Assembly (NCBI RefSeq): GCF_017562075.2
Contig: NC_054082.1
Span: 39,196,442-39,260,441 of the forward strand
DNA: 64,000 nucleotides
Origin: Anopheles merus
Taxonomy: Eukaryota > Arthropoda > Insecta > Diptera > Culicidae
Reading direction: 5' to 3'
This document shows positions 51,114 through 63,351 of this stretch, piece after piece. The stretch's first letter is position 1. Each line of letters begins with the position of its first letter. A program made the position numbers and the translations under genes. The notes beneath the pieces are model-generated. The model had not been told where the DNA came from and ran no database searches. It saw only the letters and a program-made list of their open reading frames with translations.

Positions 51114-51960
51114 GGTTACTTTATTCGTGTCGTTTCGACTGCTGCTGCTGCTCGTGCTGCTTCAGCTGCCACATTGCTGTGCAAGCTCATACATCACATA
51201 TTTTGCACTGTGCTCGCTTTTTTTTATTCCTTTCCTTTTCTGGTTTCGAAACTACACTTTCGTAATCGTATTACACGCCACTATGCACTAACGGTCGCAC
51301 TGCTTTCTTGCTCCTTTTCACAGTGCAAAGAATCAGATGGAAGATTTTGGGTGCAGCACGGAAAATGATCCTCTTTTTTCCATTTTCAAACAAACACAAG
51401 CACTCTTTTTATACTGCTTTTATAGAAACTTTCTGTATCGATTTTCGCAGAATAGCAGCACTGCAGCTGACTACGGACACGGCAATTCGCTCGGTTTCAC
51501 AATTTATTTGGTTAAGCTCACCACACGACATTTTCATTTAAAGCCTCAACACCTCATTTTCTGCACTTCACCTTTCTGAATAAAGCTTTTAAAGCGTGGT
51601 TTTCCTTCTGTGTGGTTTTCTTCGAATACCTTTTTTGATTCACTGCTTTGCTTCTCTCTGCACAATTGCAATTTTCACAAAACTTTAGCTTGATTTCACC
51701 CGAAACATCTCTTTTGTTTCACTCGTTTCATCGGCTCCAGGCACACCGCACACTTGTCGCCCACTTTGTCACAAAGCAGCGAGTAAGGACGCACGAGCGC
51801 AGCGCACCGTCTTTCATCGGAAGAATCGGTGCAGCGAGAAAATGCAATCATTTATCACACACACGCATACACAAACACACATACAGATTGCACACACTTG
51901 GCCCGTCGCTCTTCTCGATGTCACTTGGCGATGAAGCGGTGCTTTTTATCTTCCCCCGCA
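51114..51960 (-). promoter_or_regulatory. Probable neuroligin 5' leader and proximal promoter
   Basis: The sequence just upstream of the ATG on the minus strand looks like untranslated leader: A-rich, CAG-rich and without a long ORF, with ACC before the ATG. A TATA-like gataaaaag lies near 51943-51951 (minus) followed by GC-richer DNA. The start site cannot be fixed from sequence, and an upstream untranslated exon is possible. Confidence 0.3.
51116..51190 (-). other. Upstream ORF in the neuroligin leader (24 codons)
   Basis: If the leader extends this far, an ATG at 51190 reads 24 codons (Ala-rich, ARAAAAVE) and stops with TAA two bases before the main ATG. Two further uATGs lie just upstream: 51199, ATG directly followed by TGA, and 51194, a ten-codon ORF. 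Their presence is seen directly. Any effect on translation is inference. Confidence 0.35.
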
Positions 51961-54599
51961 GTGTTCTTTGAAGCGCCGTTTCGTCAGGCAGGTTGAATAA
52001 CTGGCGTAATCCCACCGGCGAGGCGAACGAACCGCCGGGGAGGGATAACTCGACGACAAACGCTCACTCATCCGCAGCCTTGGGCTTGTTGTCGGGATGG
52101 AGTAATCCACTTCGCACATACATCCATCGGGCACTCGAGCGGTCGAACGTCGGCCTAACGAACCAGCTAAACAACCGCAAGGGTGTGTGTACACTCGCCT
52201 GCTGCCACATACACTGCACCGAGCCCGAACCGAACCGAGGACAGGGATGAAGTGTAGGTTCAATGCCAAACGGGCGCTACAGAACGGAGTGTCCTTGCTG
52301 GCACCGTACGGTAGACGCGTGTCGAGTGTCGAAGCATTCCTACCCTTCCCATTGGCATCCACAATTCACACGGCGCCCGGGGGTGGGAGATACGCGATGC
52401 GAAAAACGACAATAATTTGACATAATTCCAACCGACAAAACGTGGCCCGCGGGAACTGACAGACTGGGGCGGGGGGCAGGCACTATTTCAAATCAATGCC
52501 AGTCATCGAACAGTGACAGGGCCGTGCCCGTGCAAACACGTATCCATTCATTGGTGAACGTAATCGATGCAGCATGCACAGGAGCTTCTGGGTTTGGTGC
52601 TGAGTGCCGGTGGAGGCGCCCAGCCTTGCACTGCTTGCCGCAGCGGACGCGCCTGTTTACCACGCAAATCAGACCGACGATATACGACCGATTAATTCCA
52701 TTGATGCCGTTTCACCGTGCGCAAAATCGTGGCACATTGTTTGCGAATGATTAGCGCGCTGCTAGCTTGCTTGCCGTTCGATGTTGTCCCGTGCTTGCTC
52801 GATTGCCTAACGAGGCTCGTGGCGAAAACGATAGGTTCACACGCGCACACGGAGGAAAAGAAGGAGGAGGAGGAGAGAAAGAGAGCGAGAGCGTTGGTGG
52901 GGGGAACACGGGGCGCACTAGATGGTACTGCTGACGTATGTGACACTAAACGTACGCGAAATGCTACAGCCCCACGAGCAGCACTGGTTGGCGGAATGGG
53001 CGAGAGAAATACACCTCACGCGAGCGGCACACATCGAACGCACTTCACTCAGCTCTATCGCGTGTCCTAACTCCGACTGAATGGGGCAAATGTGTTACGT
53101 TTGGTCGGTGGGCCGTAGGTTGGCAGGAACTTCAAGGGTTGACGTTTGTGACACACACTACTAGCCAGGGAGTCTGCACTGCTGGCCCGTGTGCTTGTGT
53201 GGGTGCGCATGAGCGTCCGATATTGGGCGAGCAGGGCGAAAAGGTTTGGCAGTCGCAGTAGCCCGCAGCAGCCCTAAGCAACCTCTGGAGGTGGGTTACC
53301 GAACGACGGTACACTCACCCGTTGGCTGCTTGCTGCGCATGACTAACAAATCTTTTTTTGTTTTGTCGTCTAGGTGAGCGCCGTTCAGCTGATTCTCGTG
53401 AGTGTCCCTCGTGCAGTACGTTTTGTGCCATAAACCTCAGGGTTGCTGTGAAAGGTAGGAAAATTAACGAATAATTTAAATTTGTAACAATTTGAAACTT
53501 TATCGACAGAGTTTTGCAGAGTTTCATTAGTGTCCCTTTTTATTATTATTTGCGTAATGGATTGGTCAGGCTAGTATGAAGTATCGAGCAGCCGGATAGT
53601 CATTCATTGCTAATGGGAACGATTAATATGAGGTTTGACTTCACGACAACCATGTTGTTGTGTTGTATAAGTTAACGACTGCATTATCGCTTGTACGAAT
53701 ATATGTGTGTGAATTTTGTTTTGTTTTTTAATTTCATAATTCCATAATTATCAACTAGATGACATTGGAGGATGGAGATGAGGCATTATGATAATTGGCA
53801 TTAATAAATTGAAGATCATATTAAGTTCAATGTTCAATGTTAAACTAACAAGCAAGTAATTGAAATTGTTTATTAGCATATATACATTAATTTGATGTGA
53901 TTTTTGGTTGTTTTTTGCTCACTACCGAAATGTAATTTTGCTAAAAGTAGAAAACATTTATACAAACAACAAAACATTAGTATTTGACAGAAATTCTTCA
54001 AACAATCCGATAGTACATTAGTGTGACGAAATCATCAAGGAGTACGACTCAACCAGATAACTTTGTATCAAAGATTTTTCGAATTTTTCTCAATAATTTA
54101 AACATAAATAATACTATCATTAACAATTTCTAAGAGGCTACACACAAACAATCTGTTATATCATAGTAAGTTGAGGTATACTTGAAGGAAATTCTAAGTT
54201 ACCATTACTTAAAAATTGAAATAGTATCTATAGCTATATTAATCAAATAATAATTGTAATACTATTGCTACTTAGTAAAAACCATTCATTGGTTGGCATT
54301 TTCGCATGAAGGAGTGATCGAGTTTTTTTGGGTAAGCTAATAACTCAAAGAAAACTACCTAATCGAATGCGATTATTCGTTCAAGTATGAAAAAGAAAAT
54401 AAACAAATATACAGAGTATTATGTACTTAAAACACATTTTTTCTGTATTGTTAATTTAGCTGTATAGTGATTTTGTTGTGCCTGTAAGGCATTTATATAT
54501 TTTTGGCCTAATTTAAAATCATGGAATGAATACTTTAGCATGCTGGGATTATTCAATGCATGTCGAATGAAAATGGCCACGGAAATTTGTCACAGACTG
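51961..54599. other. Upstream region of the neuroligin
   Basis: GC-rich to 53.3 kb, then AT-rich 53.5-54.5 kb. No coding sequence recognised. It could hold promoter or enhancer DNA shared with a divergent gene. Confidence 0.4.
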
Positions 54600-55395
54600 T
54601 CGTACCGCCGTATCGAAACAGAGAGTGCGATCTTCTGTTACGCCGCCTCGCGAGAGTGTTTGTTATGTAGCATTGCCAGCGTCCTCAGTCTTCGATCGAT
54701 CGCGGCGTGGTTAGCACACGCAGCACAAGATCGCGGATCTCCGTACGTTCGTGCCGTTTGCCTTTGCACGGGGGTCACCAACAGCGAGTGGCGTTTGCCT
54801 CGGGGGGAATTTATTTTTCTTTGCAAATAACGAAAACAAAACTAAAATAACGACGAAAAAAAACAATCTGTATCTTGTGTGCGACAGAACAGACCGTGTT
54901 CGAAGATCGAGTGATCGAGAAAAGAAAAGTAACAATGATACAGTGGTAAGAAGTCGCTCAGCAGTCGTTGTGTGTGCGTGTGTGTGTGTGTGCGAATCGG
55001 AAGCGACGCCTTAACGATATTCAAAACAATTTAAACAAGAAAAGCAAAACACAATCCGAATGCATTGGCCCTGGTTGGTATGTGAAGTTGCAACGCGATG
55101 ATGAATTCATAGGCCCTTGAGTGTGAATATCTGTGTGCGGTGGTGTGTGCGTCGTTTGAAGTTGAAGAAGAGTTGTGCAGCTCTCTTTCTATGGCGTTCA
55201 GTGATGTTTTGGTGTGTTCGGAATGTTATCTTTTGCCATTGTGGTTGATGGTGGCTCAACAAAGCACGTGTTCAATATTCAAATATTCAAATTCGAAGTG
55301 ATTCAAAGTCAACCACTGTCCTCTACTTTACGGCGACGCAAAGTAGCACACAGCAAACAGATCGCAAGAAAACGTATCGCAGTGTGTCCCGAAAG
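54600..55395 (+). promoter_or_regulatory. Possible divergent first exon (5' leader) of an unseen plus-strand gene
   Basis: GC-rich, then A-rich leader-like DNA with no long ORF, ending at a good donor CGAAAG/gtgaga (55396). An initiator-like CTCAGTC lies at about 54684. No coding exon follows within the window. Insect neural genes often have untranslated first exons far from the coding part. This is suggestive only. Confidence 0.2.
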
Positions 55396-58300
55396 GTGAG
55401 AGTGACTGTGGTTCAGTCACCTGGCCGTGCGAAGATGATCGCGCCCCTACATTACTGTGTAGTTAGGATCGTGTCTTTGGGGGTATTTCTCTATGCGTTC
55501 GATCGTTGTACGTTTCACTGGTGAGAGCCGAGGGGGAAAGGAAATGTCGCGCAAAGCAACGCATAAACCGGCGCACGGGCGGGCACAAAACCGGAGCGCA
55601 AGAAAAGCAAGATCGCATCTCGTTGGCTTCTTCCTCTCGAGCGGTTTTATAAATAACGCCCCACGTACGAGCGGGTGTCGCTTCCTAGCCCATCTCTTCA
55701 CCGTGCGCTGGTTCGGAGGCAAAAGAGTGCTTCGTACACAAGCGTGCGTACATTAAACGCTGGCAGCATTAAGCACGCAGCTGGCAGCGGCAGAGCCTGT
55801 CGCTGGGTGTATTAGATCCGCCCTTCTTCCGCTTCTGCCCGCCGAAAACGCACACGTGACACTGCGCTGGTGTGAGTGTGTGCGGTGTTTTATTTGCTGT
55901 ATTTTTGTTTTCCTCGTTCGCTCCTTTCACTTCCAACCCATCACGACGCGGCACTGCCGAACGCGCGGCTCTGTTTCGGTTGCGCTAAATTTATAAAGTG
56001 TCACGATGTGGTTCGTTCCATACACGGTACGTTCGTGAAACTTCAGGCACCCTGTTCGGTGCCAGGGTGCGCTTGGGTGCGTGAGTGAAAAAGGGTGCAG
56101 CTGAGCCGGGTGGCCGAGGTGGATAAGATTAAATTAAGCGAAGGAAGCGGGAAATCGGGACGGCGGGACGTGGAATGTTGAGTGGAAAGTCATGCAATTT
56201 ACGTTCGAGAAGAAACACACCCTTGCGCGGTTGGCTTGGACGATGACGGCGATGACACTAGGAAGTGGATTTACGCAAGGAATCCCGGTCGAAAGCGCTT
56301 GAAATTCCTCACGAAACCATACCAAAACCGGGCAGCGCGCTAGGAGTATTGTTTTGTCCGCTCGATGGTGTTAATGGTGTGCGCATTGTATTTAAAATGT
56401 TGTTGTGTCGCTAGCGTGTAAAGTGTTGTTTTTTTTTATATAAGATCTGTATGTGATCATCGAGCGTAAGAGGTGCTGTCAAAGGTCATTCGAACTGTTG
56501 AGGTTTGTGTTGGTCATCTCTGTTGTGAGTTTTCTTCGACCAGCATCAGTTTCGTCACGCTTAAGAATGCAATCACGCGGTGCCGTGGCTAGAATGTTGT
56601 TTGTGATACGGTGTAAATGTGTATGTGTTTGTTTGTTTTTTCGACTCTATCTGTTACCTTGTTTCGAGGCATTCTTCTTGCGTTAGCCGTGGTAATTATT
56701 TTTAGTTATTTGGCTGAACATTTCTCTAGCTAGAGAGTGAAAGTATTGTTTTTTGACCACCGATAGCGATGTTATTTTGCAAAGAATGATAATACAAACT
56801 ACGTTTTTTCAGTTGAAATAGTTTAATGAAACGTGAAAACGTAGGTAAAAATCTAATATTTCAAAAACATGCACATGATGTAAATTATGACTGTTGCAAG
56901 CGATTATTTCAAATTAAAGAGTGTTTAATTTGAAGTTTGATTGATTGAGTTTGATTTGAAATGAAACGGTAACTAGAGTGATTGTTGTGCTTGAATAATC
57001 ATGAGCTAATCATGTTAATTTATAGGCCCATTGGTGGTTTGAAGTGTATTGAATTGAGTTGAGCACCTTTTCCACATTGTGAGTTTAAGTTAAAAATGTT
57101 AATGCTTTTTGGAGTAGTGGTATGAAATAAAAATGGAAAACAACACTCGCAATAGGTTAGCAAAGATTGGCATAATATGGCTTCGATTACCTGAATTTTA
57201 ATCATGTAGGTGTTCGATGTGTTTACATTTATTTTATTTGATGTGTCCAAAATCGATTAAAGAAGATTGCATTTAACAAATTTTGTATTTGATAAAATGT
57301 GCGGTTTCCAAATTAAAAAAGTAGCAGTTGCCTTTTTCGATTGATTGAATTTATTCGGTACATTATTCGATTCTTGTACAATATTTTACACAACTACTGT
57401 TTGTTCTTGTTTTTGTTAATTATCACATCATGATTGAATAGCTTAACAATAATCTTGTCAGCAAACACCATCATACGCCAACGCACATTTTACTAAAAAT
57501 GAAATTTATTCAATGCAACCTTATAAAATTTAGACGGTCAAATTTGTGCAAACGCCCCAGCCCGAGAAGCAAACTAGCGACTAAAGCAGCGTTTTCATTC
57601 AATTGTAGCTGCTATAATGAAGTGATTGATGCAATGAAATTGATGCAGTGACGCATTAAATGAGCATTTTAGAGTTTACTTCTCTGTTAGTACCACGAAC
57701 AGCAAGTTCCGTATAAATCTTCTGAATCGTATTGACCGTGCCCCCTTCTAAATGGCAGCGAAATGGAGGTTTCAGTTCAATTTCAAGCATGCCCTAAGGC
57801 ATAGACAAACAAAAAAGACACATTAACAGTTCGGCGAACGCTTTGCCATTAGCTTTCTCGCATTACAATGATGAAAATGCGTTCAACTCGTAAGCGTTTT
57901 ACTTAGCGTATGTGTGTGAGTGCCGCGTGATGGAAAACGGATCGCTCGCAGAGGTTTCATCCATTATTTTTACATTTCTCTAGCATTTCCGGACAAATGG
58001 ATAGTGGTGAACAGATGTTGGCATTCGCACAACGATCAGCAATCAGCATGCATCATTCCTTGCTTATCCTTTCCTTACCCCATCTTTTTTCTGCTGGTAC
58101 CCACACTGCCTGTATGGAAAAAGCCAAACCTCATCCGGGTTCGAGTTCGATTCGCTTTCCCCCAGCCTATGCAGGTTCGTTGCGGAAGCACCAAACATTC
58201 CAACATACCTTCCTGTCTGCACGCCATCCATCGCACCCGGTTCGATCGGTACCGTCTGGGTAGGTCGCTCGGGAAAAGGTTACCAGAAAATTAATGACCA

Positions 58301-61300
58301 CCTAATGACGGTAGAAGGGGAAGGGGTGCACTTTTGGGACAGCAGCAGTAGCAGCAGCAGCATGGAAAGGTAAAACTTCTGCAGCGCGTTGCATTGACTA
58401 GTTGCGCAAAGACGTGGAACACCGCTCCCGAAGATGGTGATGATGATAGTACACGAATTAATTAGCAGCTGTGGACTGTGATGTTCGGGAAGCATTTGGA
58501 TGACCAAATGGGGGGCGGTGGCGATGAAACAATACTTCATAAAAAAAGGCAGATTGATCAAGGCTTCCCCGTTCAGACCATTCAGGTACACCGACGAAGG
58601 ATGTCGTTTTTAATTTGCAGCCATGCACACGGTTCCGGAGCGTTTGCTGCAAACTACGAACACATCTGGCACGTTTTAGCCACGAGACAGAAACACATTT
58701 CGGGTCCCATTCGGGCCGCACAAGTAAATCAATCTTCTTCACTCGTTACCCGTGTGCGTTGCAAGCCACTCCTGTTTTTGGTTGGCCGGGACGATGGCCG
58801 GAGTAATTTTCATGTATCTCTTGTACGTTACGGGTTTTTTGCTACCGTTTTCTGTTTCCATTCCGCACAACCGCATTGACACTGGGTGCTGGGTGCAGAG
58901 ATGATGAACTGCTGCACGTGCCCACAGCTGCACGGCTGCATTCCGAAAATGTAGCCACCCTCCTTGCAAACGGAACATATGGTACCGCGAGCTGCCGGTT
59001 GCGTTCGGTTCCGTTCGGTTACGGTTTTGCATCTGCAAATGGGTTGCAGCTCGGCCCTGTGGAGCCTGGGCAATGATATCGCTGGAGGACGGAGGCTGTG
59101 TCGGCGTGTGTGTGTGTTTTCAAGAAAAGATTGCATTTGCAGAAGACCGTTTACCCATTTGGATAATTTTTCCTACTTGAGCTCGTGCCTGGCGGCACCC
59201 GCCGTTGGCAGTTGGAGCAGCTTGCGGCCCAGGGGCAATTAAAGTAACAACCGTGCAGTGCACTTCATCCGAGCCATGGAGCGAAACAGCGATCGGTTGG
59301 GTAGGGGGTTGGACGTATAATGAAGCAACGTTTCCACGCAGCGAAGGTGAATTTCAACTGGCTGGAGCTGATAAAGAGCAACGGGGAACTGCTGCTTGAT
59401 ATGATCATGTTGCCTGCGTAGCTGGCTCTCCCTTGCGATGCCCTTTCAAATGAGGAAAAGGCAATAACGACATCACACAAGGCATCGTGCTCCACCATTG
59501 CGGCAATGTCTGGGCAAAGTTGTAGGTTACAGTTCGCTTCGTTCGCCTGCCCAGGGCGTTTATTGCTGCCCAGGGAAACGACGGACCCGGCCGCCACAGT
59601 ACCACAGAGCAGGTACTGCACGGCTAAGGTAAAAGGGGGAGAACGCTCCGAGACTTCCCGAAAGTAGCCGGGATGGCACAGGGACCACAGACAGGAACAG
59701 ATGTTCGATGGGAAGAGTTTGCTCTGCGTGTTTTTTGTGTACGTGTGAGTGCTGCCTCTGTTGCCGCAGTTACACGGTGCCTGGGTGTTGCGTACGCTCC
59801 CCACATGGAAGATGATGGAGTTTGACGCAAAAACGGGAAAACGCATTTGCTTCACAAGAAATGGAAACGTCCGTCCAGCTTCTCGTAGCCCGGTTCGAAA
59901 AGATGCATTCCCGAATGGCACAGCGTACTGCGCCGGTGGATGGGGTTTAATTTTAGCTCTTCCTTCTCGTAGCGTCAGCGTTTGCTGGTGCTGCCTGCCC
60001 TCTGTGGCGTTGTCGGGTGTGAGCGCGGCGGTGTGCGCAACCGTATTCTTCTGGACTGGCCGATCCCCGGATATTGACCGGATCAATGCAAAAGCTGGTA
60101 CGGGAACGGGACGAGTGGAACTTTAAATAATTGCATTCGACGAATCGCGAATAATTTCTGAATCGCGCACACTACACCCGGGAGTGTTGGGATGGTTGGT
60201 GGAAACGTGTGCAGTTACGGCGACGACGACGACGACGCTGTTTTGATCACCGATGAAATATTACCATCGACGGTTTGTATTCCTCTCCTTTTGGTTTGCC
60301 AAGAGTTTACCCTCCCCTTAACTTGGAAGGTGTAGCATGTGAGCACCTTTTACGATGGGCGTTGGTCACTCGATTCTGTGCACGACCGAAAAAGGCGGAA
60401 GTCTGCAGCTGGTGCTGGTCTGCGTTCGTTCCCGCGTCCCGTTCAGTGTATGTGCTTCCTTAATTAATAAAGTTTGCTCCGTGCGTACGGCGGCAAGGAA
60501 GCACTAGCAGGACAGGCAGGAAAAAACGCATAAAACCATCCGGTCACTTGTGTTTTTCCACCCAAACTGCTGCTAACTTCAGGACGCTCGTATCTGGCGA
60601 ATTTCCTGTGCCGCTCGCGTTTGGCGGAAAGGAACGGTTTATCTGATGCAATTTTTGTTGGTTCGCAGAATCGGGTTTCTGGTGGACGGAGCGCAGCAGC
60701 TTCTCCCCGGCCTTTCCCCAGTGGCAATAAAACTCCAAGATTCATCAAGAAGTTATGAGCCGCGTTTGCGCCTCCCTTGCGACCCGCAACCACGCAAAAC
60801 GGTACCGCGTGCGAACGTGTTCTACCGTGCAAACATACTTTCTTAGCGTATCGGGTTGACGACGGAGGGGATGCTGGTGGGTGGGTCGAGATGTCAGGAA
60901 GTGAAGGTGTTTCTATTTATACGCGTATGCTTTGGGCAAGCGGCAGCGTAAACGAGGTGCCCAAAGAATCCATGGGACGCGCACTTCGTAATGCCACACG
61001 TCAGATGCACGAAGAGCGATAATTATTGTTCGGCAAACAGAGTAGGCGGCCAGTGAGATGCGGACGAATGGTGATCACGCAACGGCAATATAGTTGCGAT
61101 TTGCTCTGTGGGTTTCCGGTAGTAGCGTTAGGCATCGGATTCGACAAGCGTCTCATTGATGGCGATGAAAGCGAATGGTTAATGATTGTTGAAAGGCTAT
61201 TGGATGGCTGCATGTGAGTGAGCATGTATGAAGTGGTTCGGGATGAAAGATTAGCTCGAGCAGTATTCGTAATATTAAGCTAACAGTTCAAAAATCGAAT

Positions 61301-62029
61301 AAATGGGGTCACAGAGTGCACAGGCTTTATTTCGAAGCTATGCAGACGAAATGGAATCGTTTTAATTTATTAAACAAATTAAGATGCTTTTGTTATATTA
61401 CTCTCATGGTAAGCGTAGAGAAAAGACAAATTGAGCAATTTAGATGCATGAATGCATAAGGATGTAATTTTAATGCAATTTAATTTTAATTTGCATTTTT
61501 TAATTTTTTGTAATTTAATTTTAATTCGATGATTTTTGTGCTGTTTTATTCAGTTAGGTAAATATAGTTTGAAATTAGCTACAAAATAAAATGTCATTAA
61601 AAAGTTGTTTTTATTTTTATACTAAATTGCTTAAAAAACTGAAATTCATATGGGATTCACATAGCTTTTTTAAAAAAAGTTGCAAAACCTAAATGTATCC
61701 CAATAATATCTTAAAAAGATTCAACCATAAATCCAACCCAATACAGCAATCAACACACATTTAATCTTAACAATTAGTATCATCTGCAATATGTGTCGAG
61801 ATAAAAATACATTCCCCGTTATGGTTACACATGTGAATCCCTAAAAAAAGAAAAGTTTGCCTTAATCGCATACCAACAATTACCAATACGGGTCGGACTA
61901 TTCTAAAAAAATAAAACAGCAACATATTTAACGTGCCTACCAACGGCACCATGAATGTGAGAGGCTGCAAACGAAAGATAAATAAAAACGCGTTGAATCA
62001 CTGGTTCGGCAGAAAAATGTCACACTCAC
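55396..62029. other. Gene-free stretch
   Basis: GC-rich 55.4-56.4 and 57.9-61.2 kb, AT-rich 56.7-57.6 and 61.2-61.8 kb. TATA-like boxes at about 55645 (tttataaata) and 55989 (tttataaag). A (GAC)5 tract lies near 60221. The GC-rich part carries long minus-strand open frames (for example 59265-60086) with no recognised homology. Confidence 0.45.
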
Positions 62030-62218
62030 CGGGTTCTCTCTCGCGCGACATTGAAATGCATCAACGCAAAGGAATGTACAGATTGTTTGCATGAACCATT
62101 CTTCGGTGTACATTTTGACGCTTTCGCCTTTCCAGCCGTCGCACACGTATGTCGACACACATTGTGAGGGGCAAATCATCTCCGCTTTGCCACCCCGAAC
62201 GGTGTAAATGAGTGGGTG
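62030..62218 (-). CDS. Candidate Cys-patterned exon, unknown protein
   Basis: 63 codons, phase 0 at both ends if the weak acceptor cccaag (62219-62220) is used. The donor CCG/gtgagtg is strong. Six Cys fall in two matching sets, C-x3-C-x5-C (residues 16-26 and 47-57), twenty residues apart, so the outer Cys also form two CX9C pairs. Codon choice looks protein-like. A downstream acceptor tcgtttgcag (about 61969) would give a 60-nt intron. The next exon is not convincing and I do not recognise the family. The ATG at codon 14 could instead be a start. Confidence 0.3.
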
Positions 62219-62889
62219 CTTGGGCCAGGTAGTTTACACATCCTCAAAACTCATGTTTTCACCAAAGGAACCGTGTAACCGGGTGCTCAAAATCATCAAA
62301 GCTTCACCGCCCTTTGTAGGTAAATCATAAACCGACGGGCGCACGTTTGAAATTTGGCCACCATCAAACACCCGAACGACACTAATAGAGTGTTGGTGTT
62401 GATGTAAATGAGTTGTTTTCGAACCAGCTTAATTGATACACTTCCTCTATTTTGTTGTTGGTGTGACGTGATCGTTAGCGCGGCGATCACTGGAAGGTGG
62501 ATTGGCGAATCGGACCGAATGTTGCTTCATTGAGGTGCTTCGTTTTTCTTCTTTCCGCGTGACGTAGCACTCAAATTCTTTGAATTGCTTAGCTGCTTCA
62601 TTCCCGAGCAAAGAAAAAAAAAGAAGTAAAATCCGAAAACATTATTTTTGAACACACTCTACAATACGACCATTTTGGCGCAATTCAAGAGCACCGCGCA
62701 TCATAACATCCGCGCTTCTCTTTGAAGGCGTAAACCAACCAAACCGAACTCTTCGGGCAGTGAAGAGACGCAGGCAGCGCGAATGTTTTTAGTGCGGAAA
62801 GCGATGAGGGAAGCGCAGCGGGGAACATCGTCAACATAAAAATAGCCCGCACTAGATGGGCAGATGCTTGAGATGTCGCCGTTTTGTAC

Positions 62890-62910
62890 TGTGTGTGTGT
62901 GTGTGTGTGT
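62890..62910. repeat. (TG)10 microsatellite
   Basis: Perfect TG tract followed by a T run. Confidence 0.95.
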
Positions 62911-63334
62911 TTTTTTTTTTAATTTTATTTTATCTCTTCTCTTTAGAATTTGTTTTATTTTTTGCTCGTGGAGGTTCATTTTTAGTTCAACCGCCTTTTC
63001 CGCCGCCACCTCAAACACCCGACCCGACGACGACAACCAGCAGCTCTAGTGCGGTGTCTTCCCTAATGCATCGTCGTTTTTTCTTGCTTGGTTTCCAATC
63101 TTCGCTTGACAAAAAAGAAGAAAAAGCAGAAGAAAACAACTCGCCAATCCAAACAGCAGCAGGCCCCCATTAGCTGGTAGAACTCACTTAAAACCGTTTC
63201 GCGTTTCACCCGTAGTGTAAACATCTGATTAGCTGCTTACTACAGCAAAGGCGCACACGGGATGGGTGGAAAGTGCGCGTAGAAGCATTTTCTTTTTTAT
63301 TTTCCACCTGTTTCTCTCACCCTCACACTAATAC

Positions 63335-63351
63335 ATATATATATATATATA
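63335..63351. repeat. (AT)8 then AC repeat
   Basis: Short AT tract followed by an interrupted ACAC tract to about 63366. Confidence 0.95.

Noticed and set aside
58828..59136. Minus-strand Cys-rich frame (CSVCKEGG...CQCGC)
   Set aside because: Two other frames over the same GC-rich DNA are equally open. No splice signals frame it and no family fits.
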